NCBI GenBank assembly: GCA_947449575.1
Contig: CANFRV010000006.1
Coordinates: 62,001-126,000, forward strand
Direction: 5' to 3'
Length of the DNA: 64,000 bases
Source of the DNA: Flavobacteriales bacterium
Lineage (GTDB): Bacteria; Bacteroidota; Bacteroidia; Flavobacteriales_D; Crocinitomicaceae
A program made the position numbers and the translations under genes. Of the stretch, positions 18,207-25,859 are shown piece after piece; the first letter of the stretch is position 1, and each line of letters opens with the position of its first letter. Below the pieces are notes generated by a model that saw only the letters and a program-made list of their open reading frames with translations, searched no databases and was not told the origin of the DNA.

Positions 18207-19493
18207 ATGCAAGCGCATTTTTACGGAATTGATTTCGGGACAACTAACTCGGTGCTGTCTATTTACGACAGAAATCGTAAGGAAATTATAAAAACATTCT
18301 CAATTCCATCGATACTGTATTTCCCCATTCATCAAAATTCAGGAAATAGTATTCAAACATTAGTTGGTAATGATGCAATTAAAGCATACATGGACGATGG
18401 GATGAAAGGAAGATTGATGAAATCTATTAAGCAAGTTTTGGCTATTCCTAGTTTTACGGAAACAAGAATTGGAAATCAACAATTTACAGCTTCTGACTTA
18501 GTATCTTTGCTTCTGCTCGATTTGAAAAAAAAGGCAGATTTATTTATCGGCTATGCGTGCTATTCTGCCATCATTGGAAGGCCCGTTTTTTTTGATGATG
18601 AAAATTCAACAAAAGATAAACTAGCACAAACACGTTTATTATTAGCTGCCGAAAAAGCTCAATTTTCTTCTATTCGTTTTCAATTTGAACCTATAAGTGC
18701 GGCATTTGCATATGAAAAGATGCTATCTAAAAAGGAGAAGGTTTTAGTTGCTGATTTAGGAGGGGGAACCACTGACTTTACATTTATTGAACTAGACCCT
18801 TTAAAATCTGGAATTGTAAATCGGAGAAGTGATATTATAGCAACTGGGGGAGTGTACGTTGGAGGCGATAGTCTAGATGCAAGTTTTATGTGGGCAAAAG
18901 GAACTCCACACTTTGGTAGGGGAGTCAAGTATGAATCTATGCCAGGAAAAATGGTCGATTTACCAACTTCTTTTTTTCAAAATATTTGTTCCTGGAAAGA
19001 AATGATTTTTTTCAACGGTCCAAAAGTCAGAAATAGTGTTAATCAGTATTATGTCTATACCAAACGGAACAAATTAGTTAAAAATCTCATCACTTTGATT
19101 GATAATAATCTTGGGTTTTCGTTATTTCAAGCAATTGAGACGACAAAAATTGAATTATCAGAAAAGTGTAAATCTTCGTTTTATTTTTCAAGAAACGAAA
19201 TAGAAATCAATGAAGAAATAGAGTTGGAGGAGTATAATTCAATTATTCAGCCAGATATTTTTGCGATTCAAAAGTATTTAAATCAATTTTTAGATACTAA
19301 TCAAATTAATATTTCTGAAATTGACAGCTTGTTTATCACAGGAGGTACCTCTATGGTAGGAGCTATCCAGACTTTATTCAAAGAGAATTTCCCTTTAATT
19401 CCCATTCAAACAGGAGATAATTTTTTAAGTGTTTCGCAAGGTTTAGCATTAAGTGAATACTTATTTAATGACTATGATGAAGTCACGTTATGA
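18207..19493 (+). CDS. Hsp70-family (YegD-like) ATPase
   Basis: 428 residues from ATG 18207 (a TTG one codon earlier is less likely). The actin-like ATPase fold shows phosphate loops YGIDFGTTNS near the start and VADLGGGTTDF in the middle, and the adenosine motif FITGGTSMVGA near the end. The protein ends soon after the ATPase domain, so the DnaK substrate-binding domain is missing, as in YegD-type proteins. Its role is unknown; such proteins are not general folding chaperones. It ends one base from the convergent VWA gene, leaving no room for a conventional terminator. Confidence 0.87.
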   Translation: MQAHFYGIDFGTTNSVLSIYDRNRKEIIKTFSIPSILYFPIHQNSGNSIQTLVGNDAIKAYMDDGMKGRLMKSIKQVLAIPSFTETRIGNQQFTASDLVSLLLLDLKKKADLFIGYACYSAIIGRPVFFDDENSTKDKLAQTRLLLAAEKAQFSSIRFQFEPISAAFAYEKMLSKKEKVLVADLGGGTTDFTFIELDPLKSGIVNRRSDIIATGGVYVGGDSLDASFMWAKGTPHFGRGVKYESMPGKMVDLPTSFFQNICSWKEMIFFNGPKVRNSVNQYYVYTKRNKLVKNLITLIDNNLGFSLFQAIETTKIELSEKCKSSFYFSRNEIEINEEIELEEYNSIIQPDIFAIQKYLNQFLDTNQINISEIDSLFITGGTSMVGAIQTLFKENFPLIPIQTGDNFLSVSQGLALSEYLFNDYDEVTL

Positions 19494-19494
19494 A

Positions 19495-20946
19495 TTATTT
19501 CTTAAAACAAATAAAGCGAATTTCCTCTTTTAGGTTGTTTCTTGCGTCAACCAATTTGTTGATAGGAATATAACGACCACCAGCTAATTCACTTATTTCT
19601 TGCATAGAAATTTTATCTTTTTCTTTATTAAGAATCCCTACAACGGACATATTAATTCCTTTTTTCTTATACTTTTTGATGCATTTTTTGTAATCATCGT
19701 TGCTACCACTAAACGCACCATCGGTAATCACAATTACCTGATTTGTGCCATTTTCCAAAAAGCCTTTCAATGCTTGTTTATACCCCAATTTAATTCCAGC
19801 TCCACCAGCTGTTGAGCCGCCCACTTTTATTGAGCTAACTAGACTTTTGATTTCATCTTTGTTAGCACCGGATGTTATTGGTAATAAAATTGCGGCATTT
19901 GTTGCATAGGTCACTATTGATATTTGGTCTTGTTTTCGCAACATTTCAGTTAAGGCATACAAGGAGAATTTCATTAATTCTAATTTTTCTCCAGCCCTCA
20001 TAGATGCTGAAACATCTAAAATAAAAGTGACATTTATAGGGTTAAAATTGGTTTCATTAAAATCATTTTTATCTAATTCTGAAAATTGAATCGGGACTTC
20101 AGGATAGATTACAGGAGTTTGAACAACCGTCTCTTTTTCCAATTGGTTTTCTAAATTTTGTTCAATCGGAATTAAAATTTCAGCAGGTTTATTTTGAGAT
20201 ATAATATCTGGCTTTTCTTCTGCGACCAACTCAGGTTTCTCTTCTGGCACAATTGGAGTAGCAACTGGTTTCTTTTCTAATTCAAGTAAAACATAATTTT
20301 GTTTGAAATTTACATATCCACCTAATTCTTTTGGGTAATAACCATCATGTGTGGCATAGAAATACGTAAATCCAAGCGGAATTTTTTGTTTAATTTCTCC
20401 TTTTTTATCGGTAAAATAATTACCGATCGGTATTCCATTTTGAATAATAATAACATTAGATTGTTCTATTACTTTTCTAGTCACTTTATCAATCGTTACA
20501 ACCGTAATTTCAAAATCAGTCGCATGTTTTCTTGATTGAGGAGTAGAATTAAAATCAGGACAAGCCTGCAAGGAGCTTTCATTTGTAGAAGCAATCTCAG
20601 TCATGTTACCTGTTAATTTAATAATCGTTGGCTCGGCTTTATCGCTTGTATATATTTGAACATCGTACGAAAATCTCCCTTTTTGATTTTGATTAACTTG
20701 CAGTCGAACAACAATAGTATCTCCTTTTTCTAGAAATTGCCCGTTCACCAAGTAGACGATATTGGCCGGTTTTTTTACGCTTAATAGATATTCTTTTTTT
20801 GCGCCTATGTTTGTCACTAGTATATCAACAAAACGATCGGAGGTATTTGTTAAATTTCCAAAATCATGTTTTGTTTTTTCAAAAACTATTTGTGAAAACG
20901 AAGAAAATAGAGATGAACAAAAAAAGAGTATGAGAAGTATTTTCAT
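19495..20946 (-). CDS. Secreted DUF1573-like/VWA domain protein
   Basis: 483 residues. A signal peptide (1-19) is followed by a DUF1573-like Ig domain (about 20-115, FEKTKHDFGNLTNTSDRFV), a carboxypeptidase-regulatory-like sandwich (about 140-225), a Pro/Glu/Lys-rich linker (226-285), and a von Willebrand factor A domain (about 303-480). The MIDAS metal residues are intact: D311-x-S313-x-S315, T379 and D409. It is expected in the periplasm or at the surface as a Mg2+-dependent adhesion or assembly module. It is convergent with and almost touching the Hsp70-family gene. Confidence 0.85.
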   Translation of the reverse strand: MKILLILFFCSSLFSSFSQIVFEKTKHDFGNLTNTSDRFVDILVTNIGAKKEYLLSVKKPANIVYLVNGQFLEKGDTIVVRLQVNQNQKGRFSYDVQIYTSDKAEPTIIKLTGNMTEIASTNESSLQACPDFNSTPQSRKHATDFEITVVTIDKVTRKVIEQSNVIIIQNGIPIGNYFTDKKGEIKQKIPLGFTYFYATHDGYYPKELGGYVNFKQNYVLLELEKKPVATPIVPEEKPELVAEEKPDIISQNKPAEILIPIEQNLENQLEKETVVQTPVIYPEVPIQFSELDKNDFNETNFNPINVTFILDVSASMRAGEKLELMKFSLYALTEMLRKQDQISIVTYATNAAILLPITSGANKDEIKSLVSSIKVGGSTAGGAGIKLGYKQALKGFLENGTNQVIVITDGAFSGSNDDYKKCIKKYKKKGINMSVVGILNKEKDKISMQEISELAGGRYIPINKLVDARNNLKEEIRFICFKK

Positions 20947-21592
20947 GTTTCAAATGTACTTGTTTAGAAAATAAGATACAAACGGAATTGTTTAAATATG
21001 TAGGTGTATAACGAGTAATTAAATTTTGGTTGCATAAAATAAATAATCTACTTCTAAAAATAGAAACGCATACTTTTTATCAGAGGACAAGATACTAGTA
21101 ATTTATCAATGATGAAAAATTTTAAGTAAAATCAAATTTAAAACAATAAAATACTCATTTTTTATGAATTAATATTTTTTTATTAAATGCTTATATCTAA
21201 AGGATTATAGAACGATTTTAATATTTATTAATTAGTTTAAACTAAAAAATAAACAATAAATAAGTGTTTAGTTCAATTATTTTATTTAGACTTGTACTGT
21301 TAAATAAAAAAGGAATTAAATTCAAGCTAAAAACACAGTTACAACTAAATCTAAATAAGGTTAAATAATTGACAATGGTAAAATTAGAAGAAATTCTTAC
21401 TGGATATTTTATGTGAAATTAATAAGGGAAAGTAAAAAAAAGGAAGTGCTACAACACTCCCTCTAAAAGACGCACATAATTTTGGATTGTAGACCATTTT
21501 ACATGCGCATCTATACATCAGTGCGAAGCTGAAAATACTTTTGTAAAGATAATTGTTTTAATAGAGTAGGCGATTTTATAAATAAAGATTAA
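20947..21592. other. 646-base AT-rich intergenic region upstream of the RiPP locus
   Basis: No ORF of convincing length occurs on either strand, and base composition turns strongly AT-rich from about 21000. A 13-codon ORF starts at 21375. A weak hairpin with one mismatch lies near 21443-21463. A TACTTTTG sequence at 21536-21543 fits the TAnnTTTG -7 consensus 50 bases before the precursor ATG, without a clear -33 box. The region probably holds the promoter for the peptide locus. Confidence 0.5.
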
Positions 21593-21742
21593 ATGAAAAA
21601 TTTTCAAGAAAAAGAGATTAAGGATTTGAGCAGCGTTACTGGAGGATTGGATATCTATTTAACAGTAAAAATTGAAAATGCTTTTGATGGAATAAAAGGC
21701 AATACAGTGCTTGTTCCTGATTGCAAAATAGAGATTAAATAA
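21593..21742 (+). CDS. Grasp-with-spasm RiPP precursor peptide (double-glycine leader)
   Basis: 49 residues. The leader MKNFQEKEIKDLSSVTGG ends in a double glycine preceded by LSSVT, the usual cleavage-site context for C39 peptidases. The 31-residue core that follows (starting LDIYLTVKIENAFDG) has one Cys (C44), several Thr/Lys and Asp/Glu residues that could be cross-linked by an ATP-grasp ligase. The assignment rests on its position just upstream of ATP-grasp and SPASM maturase genes and on the leader shape. The core lacks a repeated TxKxPSD-type microviridin motif, so the ring pattern cannot be predicted. A hairpin follows eight bases after the stop. Confidence 0.8.
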   Translation: MKNFQEKEIKDLSSVTGGLDIYLTVKIENAFDGIKGNTVLVPDCKIEIK

Positions 21743-21749
21743 ATTTAAT

Positions 21750-21780
21750 AAGGGTGTTATATCTAAAATATGGCACCCTT
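21750..21780 (+). promoter_or_regulatory. Hairpin between RiPP precursor and maturase genes
   Basis: Arms AAGGGTGTTATAT (21750-21762) and ATATGGCACCCTT (21768-21780) pair over 13 positions, two of them G-U, around the loop CTAAA. There is no T run after it on the + strand, so it is not a standard terminator. Position suggests partial termination or an mRNA-stabilising 3' end that keeps precursor mRNA more abundant than maturase mRNA (inference). Confidence 0.7.
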
Positions 21781-21798
21781 AAATCACAATTTAAGAAT

Positions 21799-22542
21799 AT
21801 GACTTTATACTTGTACCTTTTTTCATTATTGTTTACTCGTTTTGAAACTGTTTCTATTTTAGATAAATCAAAATTATATGTTTACGACGTTTATTTTATT
21901 GAGCAAAATGGAGATACATTAACAAAAGAGAAAATAAGTTTTAAGCCGAGTGATAATCCTTGGAAATATCAAAAAGAATATCAAAAAGAAATTGAATATA
22001 TTTATATGCCAGATTATAGTGGTCTGCAAAGATTTATTCATCCACTCAAAGGATTCGAAAAACGGATTGAACGTAATACAAAGAAATCTTTCAATCGTAA
22101 ATCTTGGTCTAATTATACTTGGATAAATAAATTTGAAAAAACTGGCTTTGTGGAATCTGATTCTATACTTTGGATTCATCCTCCAAGAAGCAATCAATAT
22201 TGTTATAATGATTTGACAGCTTTTCCAGAAGTTAAGTTTAATGAACTTAAGGAAGGAGGTAAATGGGAGTCAAAAACTTACATTTTAAAAGGCTATCCCA
22301 GTAATAAAGAATTTGTGGGAATTAGAAATGATTCATATAAAGTCGAACGCCTATTATCATACCCTCTATTCAGTCAACAACTAGAAGAATGTTGGTTGAT
22401 TGAAACAACGAGTACCCATAGTAAATTACCTGAAAGCCGAGCTAATTTTATTTTTCATAGAAATTATGGCTTTATATCAATGGAGTATTTTTTTTATAAT
22501 GGTATAAAAATCATTTATAAACTTCAACAAATTGAAATTTAA
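21799..22542 (+). CDS. Unknown protein of the RiPP locus, signal-peptide-like N-terminus
   Basis: 247 codons from ATG 21799; an in-frame GTG at 21754 lies inside the hairpin and is unlikely to be used. The N-terminus MTLYLYLFSLLFTRFETVS resembles a signal peptide or anchor. The rest is a mixed alpha/beta soluble chain rich in aromatic and basic residues, with ECWLIETTSTHS and FIFHRNYGFISMEYF near the end. I recognise no enzyme motif. Its stop overlaps the ATP-grasp start (TAATG), so it is translationally coupled to the maturase. If exported, it might serve in peptide handling, immunity or surface display; none of these is shown. Confidence 0.75.
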   Translation: MTLYLYLFSLLFTRFETVSILDKSKLYVYDVYFIEQNGDTLTKEKISFKPSDNPWKYQKEYQKEIEYIYMPDYSGLQRFIHPLKGFEKRIERNTKKSFNRKSWSNYTWINKFEKTGFVESDSILWIHPPRSNQYCYNDLTAFPEVKFNELKEGGKWESKTYILKGYPSNKEFVGIRNDSYKVERLLSYPLFSQQLEECWLIETTSTHSKLPESRANFIFHRNYGFISMEYFFYNGIKIIYKLQQIEI

Positions 22543-23501
22543 TGATTATAATATTTTCTACTTCCAATGATCGCTCTATAGCAAATATTGTTGAATATTT
22601 AAATAAATACAAACAGAAATTTCATATAATCAATTTAGGAGAATTAAAATCTACTAATTTTCAAATTATTTTCGAGAAAAATCAGCTTGTTATTAAAGTT
22701 ATTTTAGTAAGTGGAGAAATTTTAGATTTTGATTGTATAAAATGTTTTTTTTTTCGAAGTAGTAAAATAAAAAAAGGGCAGATTAATATAGCTTCTCTTA
22801 TTGGATTTGACAACGATATTGCTAAGACCTACTTTGACTTAGATGAAAATACATTAATAGACTTCATTTATAGGAAAATTATGGAAAAATCTTTAGGTTG
22901 GTTAAATCAAAAACCAATTAATAAGTTGATCCAAATTGATTTAGCTCAAAAATGCGGATTAAAAATTCCTGATACATTTATTTGTAATTCCAAAAGAGAA
23001 TTGCAAATAATCACAAAGAAAGAGTTTCTTTTGACAAAGGCTATCCAAGAAAATATTGCATTTCAAGATTTAAATAAGATATGTTTTCAGAGAGTTTCTA
23101 AAGTTGAAGTTAAAGATTTACCTGATTTTTTTTTAACGTCCTTATTTCAGGAAAACATAGAAAAAGATTTGGAAATTCGAACATTTTTTTTGGAGAATAG
23201 CTTTTATTCAATAGCTGTTTGTAATGTAAAAAACACGATTGATATGAGAGATAATTACTCAACCCATCAATATTACAAGTGTAAATTACCCATAGAAATC
23301 GAGTATAATTTAAATAAATTAATGAAGTTATTAGGTTTAATATCAGGTTCAATTGATTTGATTTTATCAAATAATAAGGATTATTATTTTTTAGAAGTCA
23401 ATCCTGAGGGTCAGTATGATTGGGTGTCCGTTTTTGGAGGTTATAATTTAGATGAAAAAATTGCAAAATATATGATTAATTATGAAGGAGTTAGTTACTA
23501 A
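22542..23501 (+). CDS. gwsG: Grasp-with-spasm ATP-grasp peptide maturase
   Basis: 319 residues, the length of graspetide ATP-grasp ligases (microviridin MdnB/C type). These activate Asp/Glu side chains with ATP and join them to Ser/Thr/Lys side chains of a precursor peptide. The N-terminal pre-ATP-grasp part begins MIIIFSTSNDRSIANIVEYL. The metal/ATP-binding end motif is FLEVNPEGQYDW (E285, N287), matching the family's LExNPxGQ signature. It overlaps the upstream gene by one base and the downstream 61-codon ORF by 20 bases. Codons are extremely AT-rich, more so than in the flanking housekeeping genes. Confidence 0.9.
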   Translation: MIIIFSTSNDRSIANIVEYLNKYKQKFHIINLGELKSTNFQIIFEKNQLVIKVILVSGEILDFDCIKCFFFRSSKIKKGQINIASLIGFDNDIAKTYFDLDENTLIDFIYRKIMEKSLGWLNQKPINKLIQIDLAQKCGLKIPDTFICNSKRELQIITKKEFLLTKAIQENIAFQDLNKICFQRVSKVEVKDLPDFFLTSLFQENIEKDLEIRTFFLENSFYSIAVCNVKNTIDMRDNYSTHQYYKCKLPIEIEYNLNKLMKLLGLISGSIDLILSNNKDYYFLEVNPEGQYDWVSVFGGYNLDEKIAKYMINYEGVSY

Positions 23502-23667
23502 AGTACAGCAAAGAAAAATAAAAGAAGTTAAAATTGATTATCCTATATTTTTTATGTTCGTTCAAAAAATTGAATATGAATTAATTGAACAAACTTTAGA
23601 AAGTAAATATTATTCAAATAAAAATTTCAAACCAGAACATTTTTATAAAAATATTATTAAGATATGA
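23482..23667 (+). CDS. 61-residue unknown protein between the two maturase genes
   Basis: The ORF starts inside the last 20 bases of the ATP-grasp gene and its TGA overlaps the SPASM gene's ATG (ATGA at 23664-23667). The protein is basic and helical-looking, with KIDYPIFFMFVQKIEYELIEQ in the middle and EHFYKNIIKI at the end. It has no signal peptide and no Cys. Tight overlaps on both sides support translation and co-expression. It could be a precursor-recognition or adaptor subunit, a second substrate, or a split-off part of the SPASM protein; I cannot choose. Confidence 0.65.
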   Translation: MKELVTKVQQRKIKEVKIDYPIFFMFVQKIEYELIEQTLESKYYSNKNFKPEHFYKNIIKI

Positions 23668-24626
23668 TTCTATATGCACAGCAAAATATTAGTAAAGGAT
23701 ATTTAAAATCAATTTATATTGATTTTTATAATTCAAAATATAGTTCTTTTGACAAAAATAAAATTTCGAAAAGTCATAATTCTCAATTAACTAGAGAAAA
23801 TTATTTAGATTGGAATAATCCAAGTGCGATTACTAATTCAATTATTTGCTTGAAAAATATTGATTTATTTGAAAAAATATTAAATTATTTAGAGCAAGCG
23901 ATTTGTAAACACATCGTTCTTCATTTTATAGATTTTCTTTCCATCGTAGAGATAAAAACCTATATTAATAAGTTGTTAGATTATAATATTCAATCAGTTA
24001 TAATTATTTGTCAATATCATGAAATTTATTTTAGCGATGAATTTGGAGATTTAATAATGGATTTAAAAATAAATAAAAAATTATTTATACTAAATAGCCC
24101 TTTTGAAAAAAATTTTGAGGATACCATGTTTTTCACTTTAAAAGAAAAAGAGTATAATTATTTAAAAAGGAAAAATGAATTCGTATCAAATATTAGTCTA
24201 TTTTCAGAATCACAGTTACACCACACCTACTTCAACAGAAAACTTTACATTGGGCCGACAGGTGAAATAAAAAACGCCCCAGAAACTGAACAAGTTTTTG
24301 GTTACATTCAAGATATTACGGAAGATGAATTAAAGGAGATTATTTCATCACGCCATTTCCAAAAATATTGGTTTGTTCACAAAGGGTTAATTGATGTTTG
24401 CAAAGACTGTGAATTCCGGCATATGTGTGTCGATAATAGAGTTCCAATTGAAAGAAAAAGTAATGAGTGGTATAATTCATTGGAATGTAATTACAATCCA
24501 TATATAGGGAAATGGGAAGGTGAGGAGGGTTATCTAAGTTTGGCAGACTGTGGAGTTATTTCTAATGAAATAGGGTTTATTATAGATCATGAAAAAGTCC
24601 GAAAAATTAATTCCCTTAGTGAATGA
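23664..24626 (+). CDS. gwsS: Grasp-with-spasm SPASM-domain peptide maturase (no radical-SAM site)
   Basis: 320 residues. The C-terminal SPASM-type iron-sulfur region has C246, C249 and C255 (CKDCEFRHMC), C275 and C296, with LYIGPTGEIKNAPETEQVFG before it, typical of SPASM proteins. The N-terminal 190 residues contain no CxxxCxxC radical-SAM motif; only isolated cysteines are present. This matches the grasp-with-spasm family, in which the partner of the ATP-grasp enzyme keeps SPASM but not the radical-SAM cluster. Its exact chemistry is unknown. It is the last gene of the locus, followed after 80 bases by a terminator. Confidence 0.88.
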   Translation: MILYAQQNISKGYLKSIYIDFYNSKYSSFDKNKISKSHNSQLTRENYLDWNNPSAITNSIICLKNIDLFEKILNYLEQAICKHIVLHFIDFLSIVEIKTYINKLLDYNIQSVIIICQYHEIYFSDEFGDLIMDLKINKKLFILNSPFEKNFEDTMFFTLKEKEYNYLKRKNEFVSNISLFSESQLHHTYFNRKLYIGPTGEIKNAPETEQVFGYIQDITEDELKEIISSRHFQKYWFVHKGLIDVCKDCEFRHMCVDNRVPIERKSNEWYNSLECNYNPYIGKWEGEEGYLSLADCGVISNEIGFIIDHEKVRKINSLSE

Positions 24627-24631
24627 TTCTT

Positions 24632-24690
24632 CAAATAATTAAAAGTCAAATAAATGTTAATTATTTTCTATCTAAAAGAGGATAATTCCA
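24632..24690. repeat. 59-bp intergenic repeat, copy A
   Basis: Matches 25717-25775 without gaps at 49 of 59 positions, including an identical 22-base core (ATAAATGTTAATTATTTTCT plus AT). It begins five bases after the gwsS stop codon and is followed by a terminator hairpin. Confidence 0.8.
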
Positions 24691-24706
24691 TAACTTAATG
24701 CATAAA

Positions 24707-24732
24707 AAAAGACCTGCCGAAACAGGTCTTTT
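24707..24732. terminator. Bidirectional terminator after the RiPP operon
   Basis: AAAAGACCTG (24707-24716) pairs perfectly with CAGGTCTTTT (24723-24732) around a 6-base loop. It lies between gwsS and the convergent lipoprotein gene and can serve both. Confidence 0.88.
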
Positions 24733-24753
24733 AAATTTAAATTCATCAAATAA

Positions 24754-25470
24754 TTACCATTTATCAAGCTCTTTCTCAAGTTCTTTTTCAAGCCCACCAT
24801 ATTTGTAAATTCCTTTAGCAGCTTTTGCTCCTACTTTTAACATTGCTTTAGCAGCAGCATCTAATTCTTCTCCAGCATCTTCAGATTCTGATTCAGATTC
24901 TGATTCTGATTCTGAATCATCTGATGAGCCGGATGATGCACTTTCTTTTCCATAATTTTCATTTACAGCTAATATAGAAGATAATTTAACTTTTTTAGCC
25001 TTAGTTGGATCCGGTCCATCCATTCCTCCTCCTGCACTAAACTCTAACCAAAGTGTTTCGCCTGCTTTCAAAGATCTCATTGTTACGAAAGGATCATTTC
25101 CATAAGCACCTAAACTACTTTCTAAAGGTAAATCATTATCGCCTAATAAATCAGCCTTAATATCGTACTGATATATTGCCCCAGAACCTTCATGCTCGAA
25201 TTTCAAATGATCTACATCAAAACCCTCAAATGGAACATCCGTTCGTTTTACCTCCACCATTAATTTGCCGCCAAATTTTTCTAATTTCAATACCGCTTTA
25301 GTTACTTCATAGTATTTAGAAAAATCTCCTGTCATTCCTTTGTCGACAGTTAATGGAAAATCTCCAATTTTTTTCTCTGGTTCTTTTTCTTTACTTCCTC
25401 CACCACAACTTGTTAAAATAGTAGCTGAAACAAATAACATTGCTCCAAAATTCATAATTGTTCTTTGCAT
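24754..25470 (-). CDS. Lipoprotein with Ser-Glu repeat tract, unknown function
   Basis: 238 residues. A lipoprotein signal (ATILTSCGGGSKEKE, Cys at about 22) places it in the outer or inner membrane. Residues about 35-170 form a beta-rich domain without a family I recognise. Then come a low-complexity acidic tract (DDSESESESESESED, about 185-200) encoded by repeated GAATCA/GATTCT codons, and a helical C-terminus ending LEKELEKELDKW. The tract is prone to length variation by slippage. The gene lies between the two copies of a 59-bp repeat and is convergent with the RiPP operon. Confidence 0.75.
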   Translation of the reverse strand: MQRTIMNFGAMLFVSATILTSCGGGSKEKEPEKKIGDFPLTVDKGMTGDFSKYYEVTKAVLKLEKFGGKLMVEVKRTDVPFEGFDVDHLKFEHEGSGAIYQYDIKADLLGDNDLPLESSLGAYGNDPFVTMRSLKAGETLWLEFSAGGGMDGPDPTKAKKVKLSSILAVNENYGKESASSGSSDDSESESESESESEDAGEELDAAAKAMLKVGAKAAKGIYKYGGLEKELEKELDKW

Positions 25471-25716
25471 AATTTAGTTTTTAATTAAGTTTTTCTTACT
25501 CTTAAGGATTTTCAGATTTCTCCCCGTAATTACAATTAGCTTACATGCAAAAATAAAAATACTATTCTTATAACAATGAAAAAAAACATTTTTTTGTAAG
25601 ATGTTATTTTTCATAAAGACAAATAATTTATATGTTACATTTTTTTAATCTCAAAAATCTTCTATTTTAGGTCATTAAAAAGACCAAAAAATTAATTCAG
25701 CTATTCAATCATTTTT

Positions 25717-25775
25717 CAAATTATTAAAAATAAGATAAATGTTAATTATTTTCTATTGAAAAGACAGTGATTCCA
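25717..25775. repeat. 59-bp intergenic repeat, copy B
   Basis: Same-orientation partner of 24632-24690 (49 of 59 identical). It too is followed by a terminator hairpin 35 bases on. The rest of the 25471-25859 gap is AT-rich upstream sequence of the lipoprotein gene with no ORF. Confidence 0.8.
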
Positions 25776-25810
25776 GAAGATAATCCCTGAATCAAAAACT
25801 AGATGTAATG

Positions 25811-25840
25811 AAAAAAGCTATCCGTAAGAATAGCTTTTTT
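25811..25840. terminator. Terminator for the OmpA/LysM gene
   Basis: AAAAAAGCTAT (25811-25821) pairs with ATAGCTTTTTT (25830-25840), an 11-bp perfect stem with T tracts on both strands. It is placed 20 bases past the stop of the leftward gene ending at 25860. Confidence 0.88.
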
Positions 25841-25859
25841 GTTTTTATTTCATCGCTGA

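Noticed and set aside
21375-21416. 13-codon ORF (MVKLEEILTGYFM) upstream of the RiPP precursor, possible leader peptide or second precursor
   Set aside because: Too short, with no double-glycine motif and no attenuator-like structure directly after it.
23664-24626. Radical SAM enzyme
   Set aside because: SPASM cysteines are present, but no CxxxCxxC exists in the N-terminal half; it is called a SPASM-only maturase instead.
24880-24925. CRISPR-like or minisatellite array
   Set aside because: The GATTCT/GATTCA repetition is the codon pattern of a Ser-Glu tract within a lipoprotein gene.
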